Under the pieces are notes generated by a model. It searched no databases and had not been told where the DNA came from. It was given only the letters and a program-made list of their open reading frames with translations. A DNA stretch of 64,000 bases from CADCVW01 sp964251385 (GTDB taxonomy: Bacteria; Pseudomonadota; Alphaproteobacteria; Sphingomonadales; Sphingomonadaceae). This document shows, piece by piece, positions 35,570 to 43,889 of the stretch (positions are counted from its first letter, which is position 1; each line of letters opens with the position of its first letter). The stretch is taken from assembly GCA_964251385.1 (NCBI GenBank), contig CAXUJK010000001.1:558001-622000 (forward strand), given 5' to 3'. A program made the translations under genes and the position numbers.

Positions 35570-38500
35570 TCACGCGGCGCGCGCGAGATGGTGCTCGACG
35601 AAGCGGCTCGCGAGCGCCTTGCAATCCTGCGGATCGGACGAGCCGAGACGCACTTCCAGATCGCGCGCGTCCTCGCCGAGCTCGGCCTCGCCGAACATGC
35701 CCGCCGTCCCGGCGAGTTGATGCAGCGCGGTGGTCAGCGCCTCCACGTCGGCCGTCCCGAAGCGGTCCTCGCGCACCATCGCCGACAGCAGGTCGAGCGC
35801 CTCGCGACGGCGGGCGGCATACCGTTCCCCGAGCTCGGGCGGCATTGCGGACACGCCGGCGACGGCCTGATCCGTCGTCGGCACGATGCGTCCGGTGACG
35901 AAGCGCGAGATCGTCGCCGCCAGCGCGTCGAGCTTGATCGGCTTGGCGAGATGCGCCTGCATCCCCGCGGCCAGGCACCGGTCGACGTCCTCCGGGTACG
36001 CGTTCGCGGTCAGCGCCACGATCGGAAGCATCGCCGCCGTGATCCCCCGCGCGCGGATCAGCCGCGTCGCCTCCAGCCCGTCGACCAGCGGCATCTGCAT
36101 GTCCATCAGGACCAGATCGTACGTCGCGCCCGCCGCTTCCGCGCCCGACAGTACCAAGCTTGCCCCCCGCGCCAGCATGACCTTGGCGACCGCTTCCGCG
36201 CCGTCCACCGCGATGTCGACGCTGTGTCCCGCCTGCTCCAGGATCGCGCGCATCAGGATCTGGTTGACGTCGTGATCCTCGGCGAGGAGGATACGTAAGG
36301 CCCCCGTGCTCATCCTGACGGGAGGCTCGGTCGGCATGCCGGCCGGCATCTCACCCGCCGCGAGCGCAAGCCGCAGCGTGAAGCACGTCCCCCGCCCCAC
36401 CACGCTCGTCGCCGCGATGCGGCCGCCCATCAGTTTGGCGAGCTGGTCGCTGATGGTCAGCCCCAGCCCGGTGCCGCCGAACCGCCGCGCGGTGCTGTCG
36501 TCGGCCTGCTGGAACGGCGCCAGGATCGCATCGAGCCGGTCCGCCGCAATGCCGATGCCCGTGTCGACGACCGCGATCTCGATCACGTTCGTATCTCCGG
36601 CCGCGTCCGTTCCCCGGCGCACGTGGAGCAACACTTCGCCCTCCGCCGTGAACTTGACCGCGTTGCTGAGCAGGTTGAGCACGATCTGCCGGAGCCGCAG
36701 GCTGTCGCCCACTACCACCGGGGGCAGATCGGCGTCCATGCGCAAGCGGGTCTCGACCCCCTTCTGCTCCGCGACGGGCGCGACGAGGCCGAGCGAGCTT
36801 GCCATCGCGTGACGCAGATCAAACGGTTCGGACACGATCCGCATCTGCCCCGCCTCCATCTTCGATATGTCGAGGATGTCGTTGAGCAGCCGCATCAGCG
36901 ACCGCCCCGATTCGGCGATCATCTGCGCGTGGTGGCGCTGGTCCTCCGACAGGTCGCCGTCGAGCAGCAGGTCGGTGAAGCCGATCACGCCCGTCATCGG
37001 CGTCCGGATCTCGTGGCTCATGTTGGCCAGGAAGGTCGACTTGGCGGCACCCGCGGCCTCCGCGCTTTCGCGTGCCGACTCGAGCGCGAGCTCGAGCGAC
37101 TTGCGGTCGCTGATGTCGCGGATCGACGCGATGATTTCGCGAGGGCGCCCCGTTGCGGGGTCGCGCACGAGCCCGCAATTGGCTTCCAGCCACACCCATT
37201 CCACGGGACCGTAGAAGGGCTCCGTGCGGTAGGTCACGACCGTGCGCTCGATGGTGCCCGCCGCAAGATCGCGGTGCGCCTGCACGACGCGTTCGTGGTC
37301 GTCGGGGTGGAAGCGAGAAAGCATGTTGGCGCCGATCAGATGCGACTGCTCGACGCCCAGCAGATCGCGGGTGGACGGCGACGCGTAGAGGCACGTGCCG
37401 TCCAGCCCCAGCCGGAAGATCGCGTCCGTGGCGTTGTTGGCGAGCAGCGCGAACTGCTCCTCGCGCATCGCCATGGCCGCGACCGCGGCCTCGCGCTCCG
37501 TGACGTCGCGCAGATTGCCGATCGTCCCCTTGAACCGGCCGGACCGTCCACGCAGCGCACGCACGCTGACCTCGATCTGGCGGATGTCGCCATTCGCATT
37601 GGTGAAACGCTGCCGGAGCAGACAGTCGTCGATCTCGCCCGATTCAATGCCCAGATAGGTGACGAGCGCATCCGCCAGGTCGTCCGGGTGCAGCAGCTTG
37701 ATCGTCGACCAGCCGAGACTTTCGGCGACGCTATACCCGGTCAGCTGCTCCCAGGCGGGGTTGAGGAAGATCCAGCGTCCCCGCGCATCGGTGCGGAACA
37801 CGACCTCGCGCATGTTCTCGATCATCGACCGGCTCATCTCGCGATGCCGGCGCAGCTCGCCCCGGTCGCGGTCGCGTCCCTCCAGCGCCGCCGCGACGGG
37901 CATCCCCATCAGGAAGCTGGTGACGAGGAACGCCTGCAGCACGAGCAGTTTGACGGGCAGGTCGCCCTGGACGAGGCTGATGGGGCCGGTATCGAGCGAG
38001 GTCGCGATCGAGGCGATGACCGCGATCGTCGCGGTGCCGACCGCGGTGCCGAACGCGCCCAACCTGAAGGCGTAGACCAGCACGATCGGGCTGATCACGA
38101 AAAGGAACGGAAAGCGGCTCTGCGAAAAGACGAGCACGGTGAGCAGCGTGCCGACCGCGGACAGGCCGAGCCACTCGATCGCGCGGGCACGCGACAGCGA
38201 CGCTCGCGTCCGCCAGCGTTCGGCGACGATCAGAAGCGATGGCGTGGCGATCAGCAGGCCCAGACCGTCAGTCACCAGCCAACCGAGCCAGAGATCGGGC
38301 ATGAAGGTCGTGCCGGGCGGGGCGAGCACGACCGCGGCAAGCGTCGCGGACGCGGCCGGGGCAACGACACCCCCCACGAGCATGAAGCGCGCGAGCGTGG
38401 CGAGCCGGGTCATGTCGGGACGCGCCCCGCACAACCGGCGCGTCCCGTAGCAGGCCACCGCGACCTCCAGGCTGTTGGCCGCCCCCAGCAGGGCGGCACG

Positions 38501-38749
38501 CGGAACAGAGTCGCCGACGATCAGGTTGGCGATGAAATTGGCGGCGAACCCCGCGACGAAGATGGCGGGATCACGGCTCGGCCCCGCGCGCAGCAGAACC
38601 GCGAGCAGGAACGCGTTCGGCAGCCACACGGCCGCGATGCGCCCGTCCGCGCGGGTGAGCTCGATCCCGGCGACCGCAAGCCCGCCATAGACGAACGCGA
38701 TCGTCAGGAGGATGAGAGCGCGGCGCAGGTACGTCTGGATCCAAGTCAT
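35570..38749 (-). CDS. Hybrid sensor histidine kinase, MASE1-PAS-PAS-HisKA-HATPase-REC-Hpt
   Basis: A 1059-residue signalling protein. Residues 1 to about 290 are a MASE1 multi-helix membrane sensor (RIAAVWLPNAFLLAVLLRAG). Two PAS domains follow (FRTDARGRWIFLNPAWEQLT and IFRLGLDGTCLYASPSTRDL), then HisKA with FLANMSHEIRTPMTGVIGFT, HATPase_c with LLSNAVKF, VDTGIGIA and GGTGLGL, a receiver with DLVLMDMQMPLVDGLEATR, and a C-terminal Hpt domain with LHQLAGTAGMFGEAEL. The receiver has about 14 extra residues before the phosphoacceptor strand (around LARGASLVLSGAEAAG). Start at 38749 has GGGAG 6 bases upstream. No cognate output regulator is adjacent. Divergent from the first precursor peptide gene. 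Confidence 0.92.
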   Translation of the reverse strand: MTWIQTYLRRALILLTIAFVYGGLAVAGIELTRADGRIAAVWLPNAFLLAVLLRAGPSRDPAIFVAGFAANFIANLIVGDSVPRAALLGAANSLEVAVACYGTRRLCGARPDMTRLATLARFMLVGGVVAPAASATLAAVVLAPPGTTFMPDLWLGWLVTDGLGLLIATPSLLIVAERWRTRASLSRARAIEWLGLSAVGTLLTVLVFSQSRFPFLFVISPIVLVYAFRLGAFGTAVGTATIAVIASIATSLDTGPISLVQGDLPVKLLVLQAFLVTSFLMGMPVAAALEGRDRDRGELRRHREMSRSMIENMREVVFRTDARGRWIFLNPAWEQLTGYSVAESLGWSTIKLLHPDDLADALVTYLGIESGEIDDCLLRQRFTNANGDIRQIEVSVRALRGRSGRFKGTIGNLRDVTEREAAVAAMAMREEQFALLANNATDAIFRLGLDGTCLYASPSTRDLLGVEQSHLIGANMLSRFHPDDHERVVQAHRDLAAGTIERTVVTYRTEPFYGPVEWVWLEANCGLVRDPATGRPREIIASIRDISDRKSLELALESARESAEAAGAAKSTFLANMSHEIRTPMTGVIGFTDLLLDGDLSEDQRHHAQMIAESGRSLMRLLNDILDISKMEAGQMRIVSEPFDLRHAMASSLGLVAPVAEQKGVETRLRMDADLPPVVVGDSLRLRQIVLNLLSNAVKFTAEGEVLLHVRRGTDAAGDTNVIEIAVVDTGIGIAADRLDAILAPFQQADDSTARRFGGTGLGLTISDQLAKLMGGRIAATSVVGRGTCFTLRLALAAGEMPAGMPTEPPVRMSTGALRILLAEDHDVNQILMRAILEQAGHSVDIAVDGAEAVAKVMLARGASLVLSGAEAAGATYDLVLMDMQMPLVDGLEATRLIRARGITAAMLPIVALTANAYPEDVDRCLAAGMQAHLAKPIKLDALAATISRFVTGRIVPTTDQAVAGVSAMPPELGERYAARRREALDLLSAMVREDRFGTADVEALTTALHQLAGTAGMFGEAELGEDARDLEVRLGSSDPQDCKALASRFVEHHLARAA

Positions 38750-39007
38750 GACGGGCTCCCGGTCGCCCGCTTCATGCAACCCCCGCATCTATTCGCGATT
38801 AATGCTTGCCCGGCATCGTATCCGCAATGGATCATCCCCGCCGGTACAGCGAAGTTTACGCCCGCCGCCCCCGCTGTCCCGCTTTCGCGCAAGCCGTTCT
38901 CGACGCTGTTGCGCTTCGATCGACTGTGTAGAACCGAAATTGCGGCGGCCGGAACGATGGATCGGCACAAGGCAAGACACGTCAATACAATCGTCAGGAG
39001 ACAAGAG

Positions 39008-39181
39008 ATGCGCGATCTTTCGACCCAGGAACTCGGCTTCGTCTACGGCGCCGGCTATTCGCCCGCTCCCCCGTCGAAGAAACCCAAGCACAAAAGCGGC
39101 AAGAACAGCAGCGGCAAGATGGCCAAGAACTCGGGCAGCCGCGGCAAGAACAGCTCCAAGAACCACGGCAAGTGCAGCTAA
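39008..39181 (+). CDS. Precursor peptide 1 with GA-type double-glycine leader, Lys-rich core
   Basis: A 57-residue peptide. The leader MRDLSTQELGFVYGA fits the double-glycine pattern L-S-x2-E-L-x2-V-x-G-A, with predicted cleavage after Ala15 by a C39 peptidase; such an exporter is encoded at 40397-42505. The 42-residue core starts GYSPAPPSKKPKHK and is extremely basic (10 Lys, 1 Arg, no acidic residue), Ser/Gly/Asn-rich, with one Cys near the end. AGGAG lies 7 bases upstream of the ATG and an intrinsic terminator follows. The open frame continues far upstream antisense to the kinase gene, but only this part is supported. It shares the leader and an SPxPPS motif with the peptide at 46121. Antimicrobial or signalling role is inferred. 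Confidence 0.8.
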   Translation: MRDLSTQELGFVYGAGYSPAPPSKKPKHKSGKNSSGKMAKNSGSRGKNSSKNHGKCS

Positions 39182-39205
39182 GCCTTTAGCTTAACTCGCC
39201 TCGAC

Positions 39206-39238
39206 AAGGCCGGGTCGCACGCGCGGTCCGGCCTTTTT
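39206..39238 (+). terminator. Intrinsic terminator after precursor peptide 1
   Basis: Arms aaggccgg (39206-39213) and ccggcctt (39228-39235) with a 14-base loop, running into TTTTT at 39234-39238. Confidence 0.8.
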
Positions 39239-39313
39239 CGCGTCCGTCTCCGGTCAACGCGATCTTCAGCCTTTTCTGATTGGAACGGGCCGACACCGCA
39301 GAGGGATGGACGT

Positions 39314-40264
39314 ATGGCCGGCAAGACGAAAACGGCTCCGTCCGCGGCCCGCGATCCCAATTCCGAGATCATCTGGCTGATGGGTCAACCGCATCTCGAG
39401 GATTTCCTGGCGTTCGTGCGGGAGAAGGTGGTCGGCGGCCGCGACATGCCGCCAGCCGCGCTGGCCGACGAATGGCGTGCCGCCAATGAAGTCTATCACG
39501 AACTCGAGCAGACGGAGGCCGGCGCGGCGGACGGTGCGGAATGCCTGCCGCTGCCGCCCAAGTTGAACGAACTCGCCGACAAGCTTCGTATGGACGCCTA
39601 TTACAAGGCGACGTTCGACACGCTCCCGACCGAAATCCGCATGGTCGAACTCGATCGGCTGATCGTGTCGCAGAAGCATATCGCCAGCGTCTTCTCCGCC
39701 GCGCGCGCGCAGGCGCTCGGGCCCAAGCCGAGCCCCAAGGCCCTGTTCCGCTTCTGCCTGCCCTTGGAGCGCGAAAACCCGGCGGTCCGCATCCAGCGAC
39801 TCGCCTCCAACCGCTATCTGTTCACGTCGGGCTCCACCGACCTGCGCGCGCACGAGCCGCTGCTGCTCGGCCCCGAACAGATCGCGGGGATCAGCAGCTT
39901 CGGGCCCATCGCGGGCGCACTTGGGCTGCTCGTCGGGTTCGGGTCCAACTTCCTGACCGTCGTGCGGTCGGAGGAGCGCATGGTGCTCCACAACGGCTAT
40001 CACCGCGCCTACACGTTGCGCGCGCTCGGCATCACGCACGCGCCGTGCATCGTCGAGACGGTGACGCGCACGGACGAGCTGCGCGTCGCGGCCAGCGAGA
40101 CCGTGTCGGACATGCCCGAATTCTACTTCCGGGCAAAACGCCCGCCGATGCTGCGCGACTTCTTCGACGAGCGGCTGGTCAAGCGGTTGTCCGTCAAGCC
40201 GATGGAGACGATGGTCGAGGTCGAGTTCAAGATGAAGAGCTGGAGTTCGGTGGACGTGGGGTAG
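39314..40264 (+). CDS. Uncharacterised protein in the peptide-secretion locus, weakly ParB-like
   Basis: I do not recognise a named family with confidence. 316 residues, no signal peptide or membrane helix, likely cytoplasmic. The N-terminal 90 residues are helical and acidic (EWRAANEVYHELEQTEAGAA). The C-terminal part contains GFGSNFLTVVRSEERMVLHN followed by GYHRAYTLRALGITHAPCIV, a layout that recalls the ParB/Srx-type nucleotide-binding fold where a loop of the type DG-x-HR precedes a helix. It lies between precursor peptide 1 and the convergent exporter, so regulation, peptide modification or immunity are possible roles, none shown. Start at 39314 with GAGGG about 8 bases upstream. Confidence 0.7.
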   Translation: MAGKTKTAPSAARDPNSEIIWLMGQPHLEDFLAFVREKVVGGRDMPPAALADEWRAANEVYHELEQTEAGAADGAECLPLPPKLNELADKLRMDAYYKATFDTLPTEIRMVELDRLIVSQKHIASVFSAARAQALGPKPSPKALFRFCLPLERENPAVRIQRLASNRYLFTSGSTDLRAHEPLLLGPEQIAGISSFGPIAGALGLLVGFGSNFLTVVRSEERMVLHNGYHRAYTLRALGITHAPCIVETVTRTDELRVAASETVSDMPEFYFRAKRPPMLRDFFDERLVKRLSVKPMETMVEVEFKMKSWSSVDVG

Positions 40265-40296
40265 GACCACGTCAGCTCACCCCCTGCCCGCCTTCC

Positions 40297-40361
40297 CTGA
40301 GCTTGTCGAAGGGCCTTCCTTGTTCTCTGACAGGAAGAACTAAAGGCTTCGACAGGCTCAG
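40297..40361. repeat. REP-like inverted repeat between convergent genes
   Basis: Arms ctgagcttgtcgaag (40297-40311) and cttcgacaggctcag (40347-40361) are inverted copies with one mismatch; an inner pair cttcct/aggaag and gttct/agaac extends the hairpin. This ctgagcttgtcgaag core is a frequent intergenic repeat in sphingomonads to my knowledge. It separates the unknown gene and the exporter gene. Confidence 0.75.
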
Positions 40362-40396
40362 CCAAGTCGGTATCGGGTGTTTGATTGGCAGGTTTG

Positions 40397-42505
40397 CTAG
40401 TTTACGCGCTCCCGCACCTCGACCAGCGCTCCCCCTTCCAACCGGAACACGATGTCCGCGCGCTCCACCAGGATCGGGCGGTGCGCGATCACCACCCGGG
40501 TGATCGGCAGACCTTTGAGCATCTCGCCGATCGCGCGCTCGTTCTCCTCGTCCAGGTTCGCCGTGCCTTCGTCGAGGAACAATGCGTCCGGATCGCGGTA
40601 CAGCGCGCGGGCGAGCATGACGCGCTGCCGTTGACCCGAGGACAGCGCCGCGCCCATGTCGCCGATCAGGCTCTGGTACGCCATCGGCATCTCGGCGATC
40701 GTGTCGTGGATGCGGGCCATGCGCGACGCGGCCTCGATCGCGCGGTCGTTCGGCGACGGATCGAAGAAGGAGATGTTGTCAGCCAACGTTCCGGTGAGCA
40801 GATGGTCGTCCTGCAGCACCGCGCCGATGCGCGCGCGCCACGCCGAAGTGGACGCTGGCGTCAGCGGCTTGCCGTCGATCAGCAGCTTGCCCGATGTCGG
40901 CACGAGCAGGCCGAGCATGATGCGCATCAGCGTCGTCTTGCCCGTGCCCGACGGCCCCACGATCGCGGCGAAGGTCCCGGCGGGTATGTCGAAGTTCATG
41001 TCGCGCAGGATCGGCGGATCGCTCGGCGCATAAGAGAAAGTCAGATTTTCCGCCCGGATCGATGGAGCGGGCATCAGCCCGTCACGCGGCGCGGCGGCCG
41101 TGACGACGTTCTCTCGCGGGTGTGCGACGATGTCGGACAGCCGCTCCAGGTGCACCGACAGCAGCCGGTAGTTTTCGGCGTGATCGACGAGCGACGTCGC
41201 GGAACTGATGAAACTCGACCGGTACGCCAAAAACGCGAGCATCATGCCGATCGTCATCTCGTCGCCGATGATCGCGCGCGCGGCGATGTACACCGTGAGC
41301 AGAAGCTGCAGCCCGAACAGCAGGTTTTCGACCAGCCGCGTCCAGATCTTGTAGATTTGCTCGCGATAGTCGGCCGACACGACCGCGGCGTAGCGGTTGC
41401 GCCATCCGTTCTCGCGCATCGCCTCGTGGACGTGCAGCTTGATCGACCGGATCGCCCGGATCGACTCCATGAGGAACGTTTCCTCGTTCGCGCGCGCGAC
41501 GATCTCTTCCTCGGTCCGCCGCTTGAGCGCGGGGTACACCGCCATGCGGAACAGGATGTAGACGACGGTCGTCGCGACCACGAGCAGCGCCAGCGTCGTG
41601 TTGAGCAGCGCCATGACGACCAGAGTCGTCAGCGCGAGCACCGCGTCGATGCCGGCGTTGACGATGCCCGTGGTCAGCAGCGACTGGATCGGCTGCGTCG
41701 ACCCGATGCGCGACATGAGGTCGCCCACGTGGCGCGACTCGAAGTAGTTCATCGGCAGGCGGAAGAGGTGGCGGATGACGTTGCCGCCCAATTGGAACGA
41801 GATCGACTGGCCGAGCGTCAACACCACCCACGAGCGCAGGCCCTGGATCACCCCGTTCAGGATGTAGACCATCCCGAATCCGGCGAGCAGCAGTCCCAGC
41901 AGGTTCGTGTCGCTCTGCCCGACCGCCTCGTCGATCGTCAGCTGCATGAAGAACGGCATGACGAGCGTCGTCAGCTGAAGCAGCAGCGACAGCGCGAGCA
42001 CCTGCCCCATCGCGCCGCGGTAACCGCGCAGGCGGCTCCACAGGTCTGTCAGTTTGGTCGTGACGCGCGCGTCGAGCGGCTTGAAGTCCGCGGTGGGCGT
42101 GAGTTCGAGCGCGACGCCCGTGAAGTGGCTGCTGAGCTTTTGCAGGCTCATCGTACGGCGTCCGGACGCGGGGTCGAGGATGGTCGCGGTGCGGCCCTTG
42201 ACCGCGGTCAGCACGACGAAATGCTGCATGTCCCAGTGCAGGATCGCGGGCAGCTGCAGTTTCGACAATTCATCGAGTTCGAGCCGCAGCGCGCGCGGCG
42301 CGAGTTCGAGTTCGGAGGCGACGCCGATCAATTCCGAAATCGTCGCGCCCTTCATCGACGACGGAAAGCGCCGCCGAAGCCCGCCGACATTCACCCGGTG
42401 ACCGTGGTGCGCGGCGACCATGGCGACGCACGTCAGCCCGCACTCGGCCGCTTCCGACTGCAGCATCGGCCGCACGGTCTGGGCCCAGGGCCATTCCATG
42501 CTCAT
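40397..42505 (-). CDS. Peptidase-containing ABC transporter (C39 bacteriocin-type exporter)
   Basis: Cleaves double-glycine leaders and exports the mature peptide across the inner membrane. 702 residues in three domains: C39 cysteine peptidase (about 1-130) with Cys22 in QSEAAECGLTC, His95 in WDMQHFVVL and Asp111 in ILDPASGRR; a six-helix membrane domain (about 155-440); and an ATPase with Walker A GPSGTGKTTL, signature ALSSGQRQRVMLARAL and Walker B FLDEGTANLD. The complete Cys-His-Asp triad argues for active processing. Start MSMEWPWAQ at 42505 overlaps the HlyD gene stop as ATGA; both form a CvaB/CvaA-like pair. Confidence 0.95.
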   Translation of the reverse strand: MSMEWPWAQTVRPMLQSEAAECGLTCVAMVAAHHGHRVNVGGLRRRFPSSMKGATISELIGVASELELAPRALRLELDELSKLQLPAILHWDMQHFVVLTAVKGRTATILDPASGRRTMSLQKLSSHFTGVALELTPTADFKPLDARVTTKLTDLWSRLRGYRGAMGQVLALSLLLQLTTLVMPFFMQLTIDEAVGQSDTNLLGLLLAGFGMVYILNGVIQGLRSWVVLTLGQSISFQLGGNVIRHLFRLPMNYFESRHVGDLMSRIGSTQPIQSLLTTGIVNAGIDAVLALTTLVVMALLNTTLALLVVATTVVYILFRMAVYPALKRRTEEEIVARANEETFLMESIRAIRSIKLHVHEAMRENGWRNRYAAVVSADYREQIYKIWTRLVENLLFGLQLLLTVYIAARAIIGDEMTIGMMLAFLAYRSSFISSATSLVDHAENYRLLSVHLERLSDIVAHPRENVVTAAAPRDGLMPAPSIRAENLTFSYAPSDPPILRDMNFDIPAGTFAAIVGPSGTGKTTLMRIMLGLLVPTSGKLLIDGKPLTPASTSAWRARIGAVLQDDHLLTGTLADNISFFDPSPNDRAIEAASRMARIHDTIAEMPMAYQSLIGDMGAALSSGQRQRVMLARALYRDPDALFLDEGTANLDEENERAIGEMLKGLPITRVVIAHRPILVERADIVFRLEGGALVEVRERVN

Positions 42506-43761
42506 CCGCGGATCGCCTTGAGCACGGGATCGAGGAACACTTCCCACAAGGACCGGCGTTCGAGCAGCAGGTTCGCGGACAGCGTCATGCCGCTGCGCAA
42601 GGGGCGGTCGGCGGCGGCACCGCTGAGCCCGCGCGGATCGAGAGCGACGCGGATGCGGAACACGGGTTCGGTGAGCTGCAGGCCGGGATCGAGCGCGGCG
42701 GGCTCGGTCGGGACGCTCGCGACGGACGTGACGGTGCCGCGGCCCGCTCCGTACTTCTGGTACGGGAACGCGTCGAACAGGAGGCGGACTTCCTGGCCGG
42801 GTTGGACGAACCCGACCGCACGGGATGGAGCGTAAAGCTGGATCTCCAACCGGCTGTTGCGCGGAACCACCGTCACCAGCGACGTGTCCGCCTGCGCGCG
42901 AAGGCCGACGCGTGCGGCGATGTCGCCGATCGTGCCCGCAACGGGGGCGGTCAGCACAAGCCGGTCCTGACGCGCCAGCGCCGCGCGCTGTTCGGCGAGC
43001 GCGGCGCGGCGCGTGGCAATTTCCGACTGCGACTGGCTGGAGCCGATGCGGCGCGACGCGACCTGGTTGTCGATCGCGCGCAATGTCTCGCGCTGCGAAA
43101 TCAGCCGTTCGGTTACCGCCTCCAGGTCGAGCTTGCGCGCGAGCAGCGTAGCCCGGCTTTCCTCGACCTGGCGCTGCGTCCCCGCGCCTTCCTTGGCGAG
43201 CCGCACCGTGCGGCGGCTGTCCGCCTCGGCCAACTGGATCTGGTCCGCGCCCAGGCTGAGCTGGCGTTCGAGCGACGCGATCGTCGCGGTCAGGCTGTAT
43301 TTCTGTTGTTCGAGCCCGCCAGTCTCCGCCGTCCCGAGGCTCGCGGCGAGCGCCTGCTGGCGGGCAAGTTCGGCGTCCTGCCGCGCGAGTTCGGCGAGTT
43401 GCGCCGCCACCCCTTCCCCGCCTGCGCCGCCGCGCCCTTGGGTCATCGATATGGTGACCAGCGGCGTCCCCGGCGTTACCGCCGCGCCCTCGCTGACGTG
43501 GACTTCACGGATTTCAGCGCTGGCGGGCGTGTAGACACGCGCGATGCCGCCGCTTTGCGACACGAGCCCGCGAACCTGCACCCGGCTGGCATATTGACCG
43601 AACGCGAGAAGCGCGATCATCGCCGCGACGACCGCGCACAGCACGCCCGTGTACAGCCGCGATCCGGGCGGCGTCGCGGCGACGACCGTCCCCGTCAGCC
43701 GCTCGCGGCCCGCGTCGATCGCTTCCTGCCGGAACAATTTGGTCGTGGTGGAAATCGGCAA
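42502..43761 (-). CDS. HlyD family periplasmic adaptor
   Basis: Membrane-fusion protein linking the ABC exporter to the outer-membrane channel. 419 residues: cytoplasmic N-terminus, one membrane helix (YTGVLCAVVAAMIALLAFGQ), a lipoyl half-motif VYTPASAEIREVHVSEGAAV, a long coiled-coil hairpin rich in Ala/Gln/Arg/Glu (about 125-265), the second lipoyl half LVLTAPVAGTIGDIAARVG and a beta-barrel domain. Its layout resembles colicin V CvaA. Cotranscribed with the exporter gene and divergent from the channel gene. Confidence 0.93.
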   Translation of the reverse strand: MPISTTTKLFRQEAIDAGRERLTGTVVAATPPGSRLYTGVLCAVVAAMIALLAFGQYASRVQVRGLVSQSGGIARVYTPASAEIREVHVSEGAAVTPGTPLVTISMTQGRGGAGGEGVAAQLAELARQDAELARQQALAASLGTAETGGLEQQKYSLTATIASLERQLSLGADQIQLAEADSRRTVRLAKEGAGTQRQVEESRATLLARKLDLEAVTERLISQRETLRAIDNQVASRRIGSSQSQSEIATRRAALAEQRAALARQDRLVLTAPVAGTIGDIAARVGLRAQADTSLVTVVPRNSRLEIQLYAPSRAVGFVQPGQEVRLLFDAFPYQKYGAGRGTVTSVASVPTEPAALDPGLQLTEPVFRIRVALDPRGLSGAAADRPLRSGMTLSANLLLERRSLWEVFLDPVLKAIRG

Positions 43762-43817
43762 GCATCCCGTACGGCGCGAGCGTCCGCACTAGCCGCCAAG
43801 TCTCAAAGCTGGGTTAA

Positions 43818-43872
43818 GGCGGGGTTGAGCACGAGCGCGGCCTCGCGCGGTTTCCCGCTCCTTAACCCCGCC
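43818..43872. promoter_or_regulatory. Inverted repeat in the divergent hlyD / channel promoter region
   Basis: ggcggggttgag (43818-43829) and cttaaccccgcc (43861-43872) are inverted copies with one mismatch, and a related gggttaag precedes the left arm. The position between two divergent secretion operons suggests a regulator-binding site or shared control region; binding factor unknown. Confidence 0.35.
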
Positions 43873-43889
43873 GCGCTAAGCCGAGCGGC

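Noticed and set aside
38951..38985. GGAAC near peptide 1 as an EcfG promoter (also GGAAC at 45249 and 39282)
   Set aside because: No GTT-type -10 at 15-17 bases spacing in any of these.
36623..39007. Long plus-strand open frame antisense to the hybrid kinase, running into precursor peptide 1
   Set aside because: High-GC antisense shadow: composition is His/Arg/Asp-rich noise. Only the last 57 codons, which have their own ribosome site and leader motif, are retained.
40385..42835. 816-codon plus-strand frame opposite the C39 exporter
   Set aside because: Mirror of a clear gene with all catalytic motifs on the other strand; no domain, no ribosome site.
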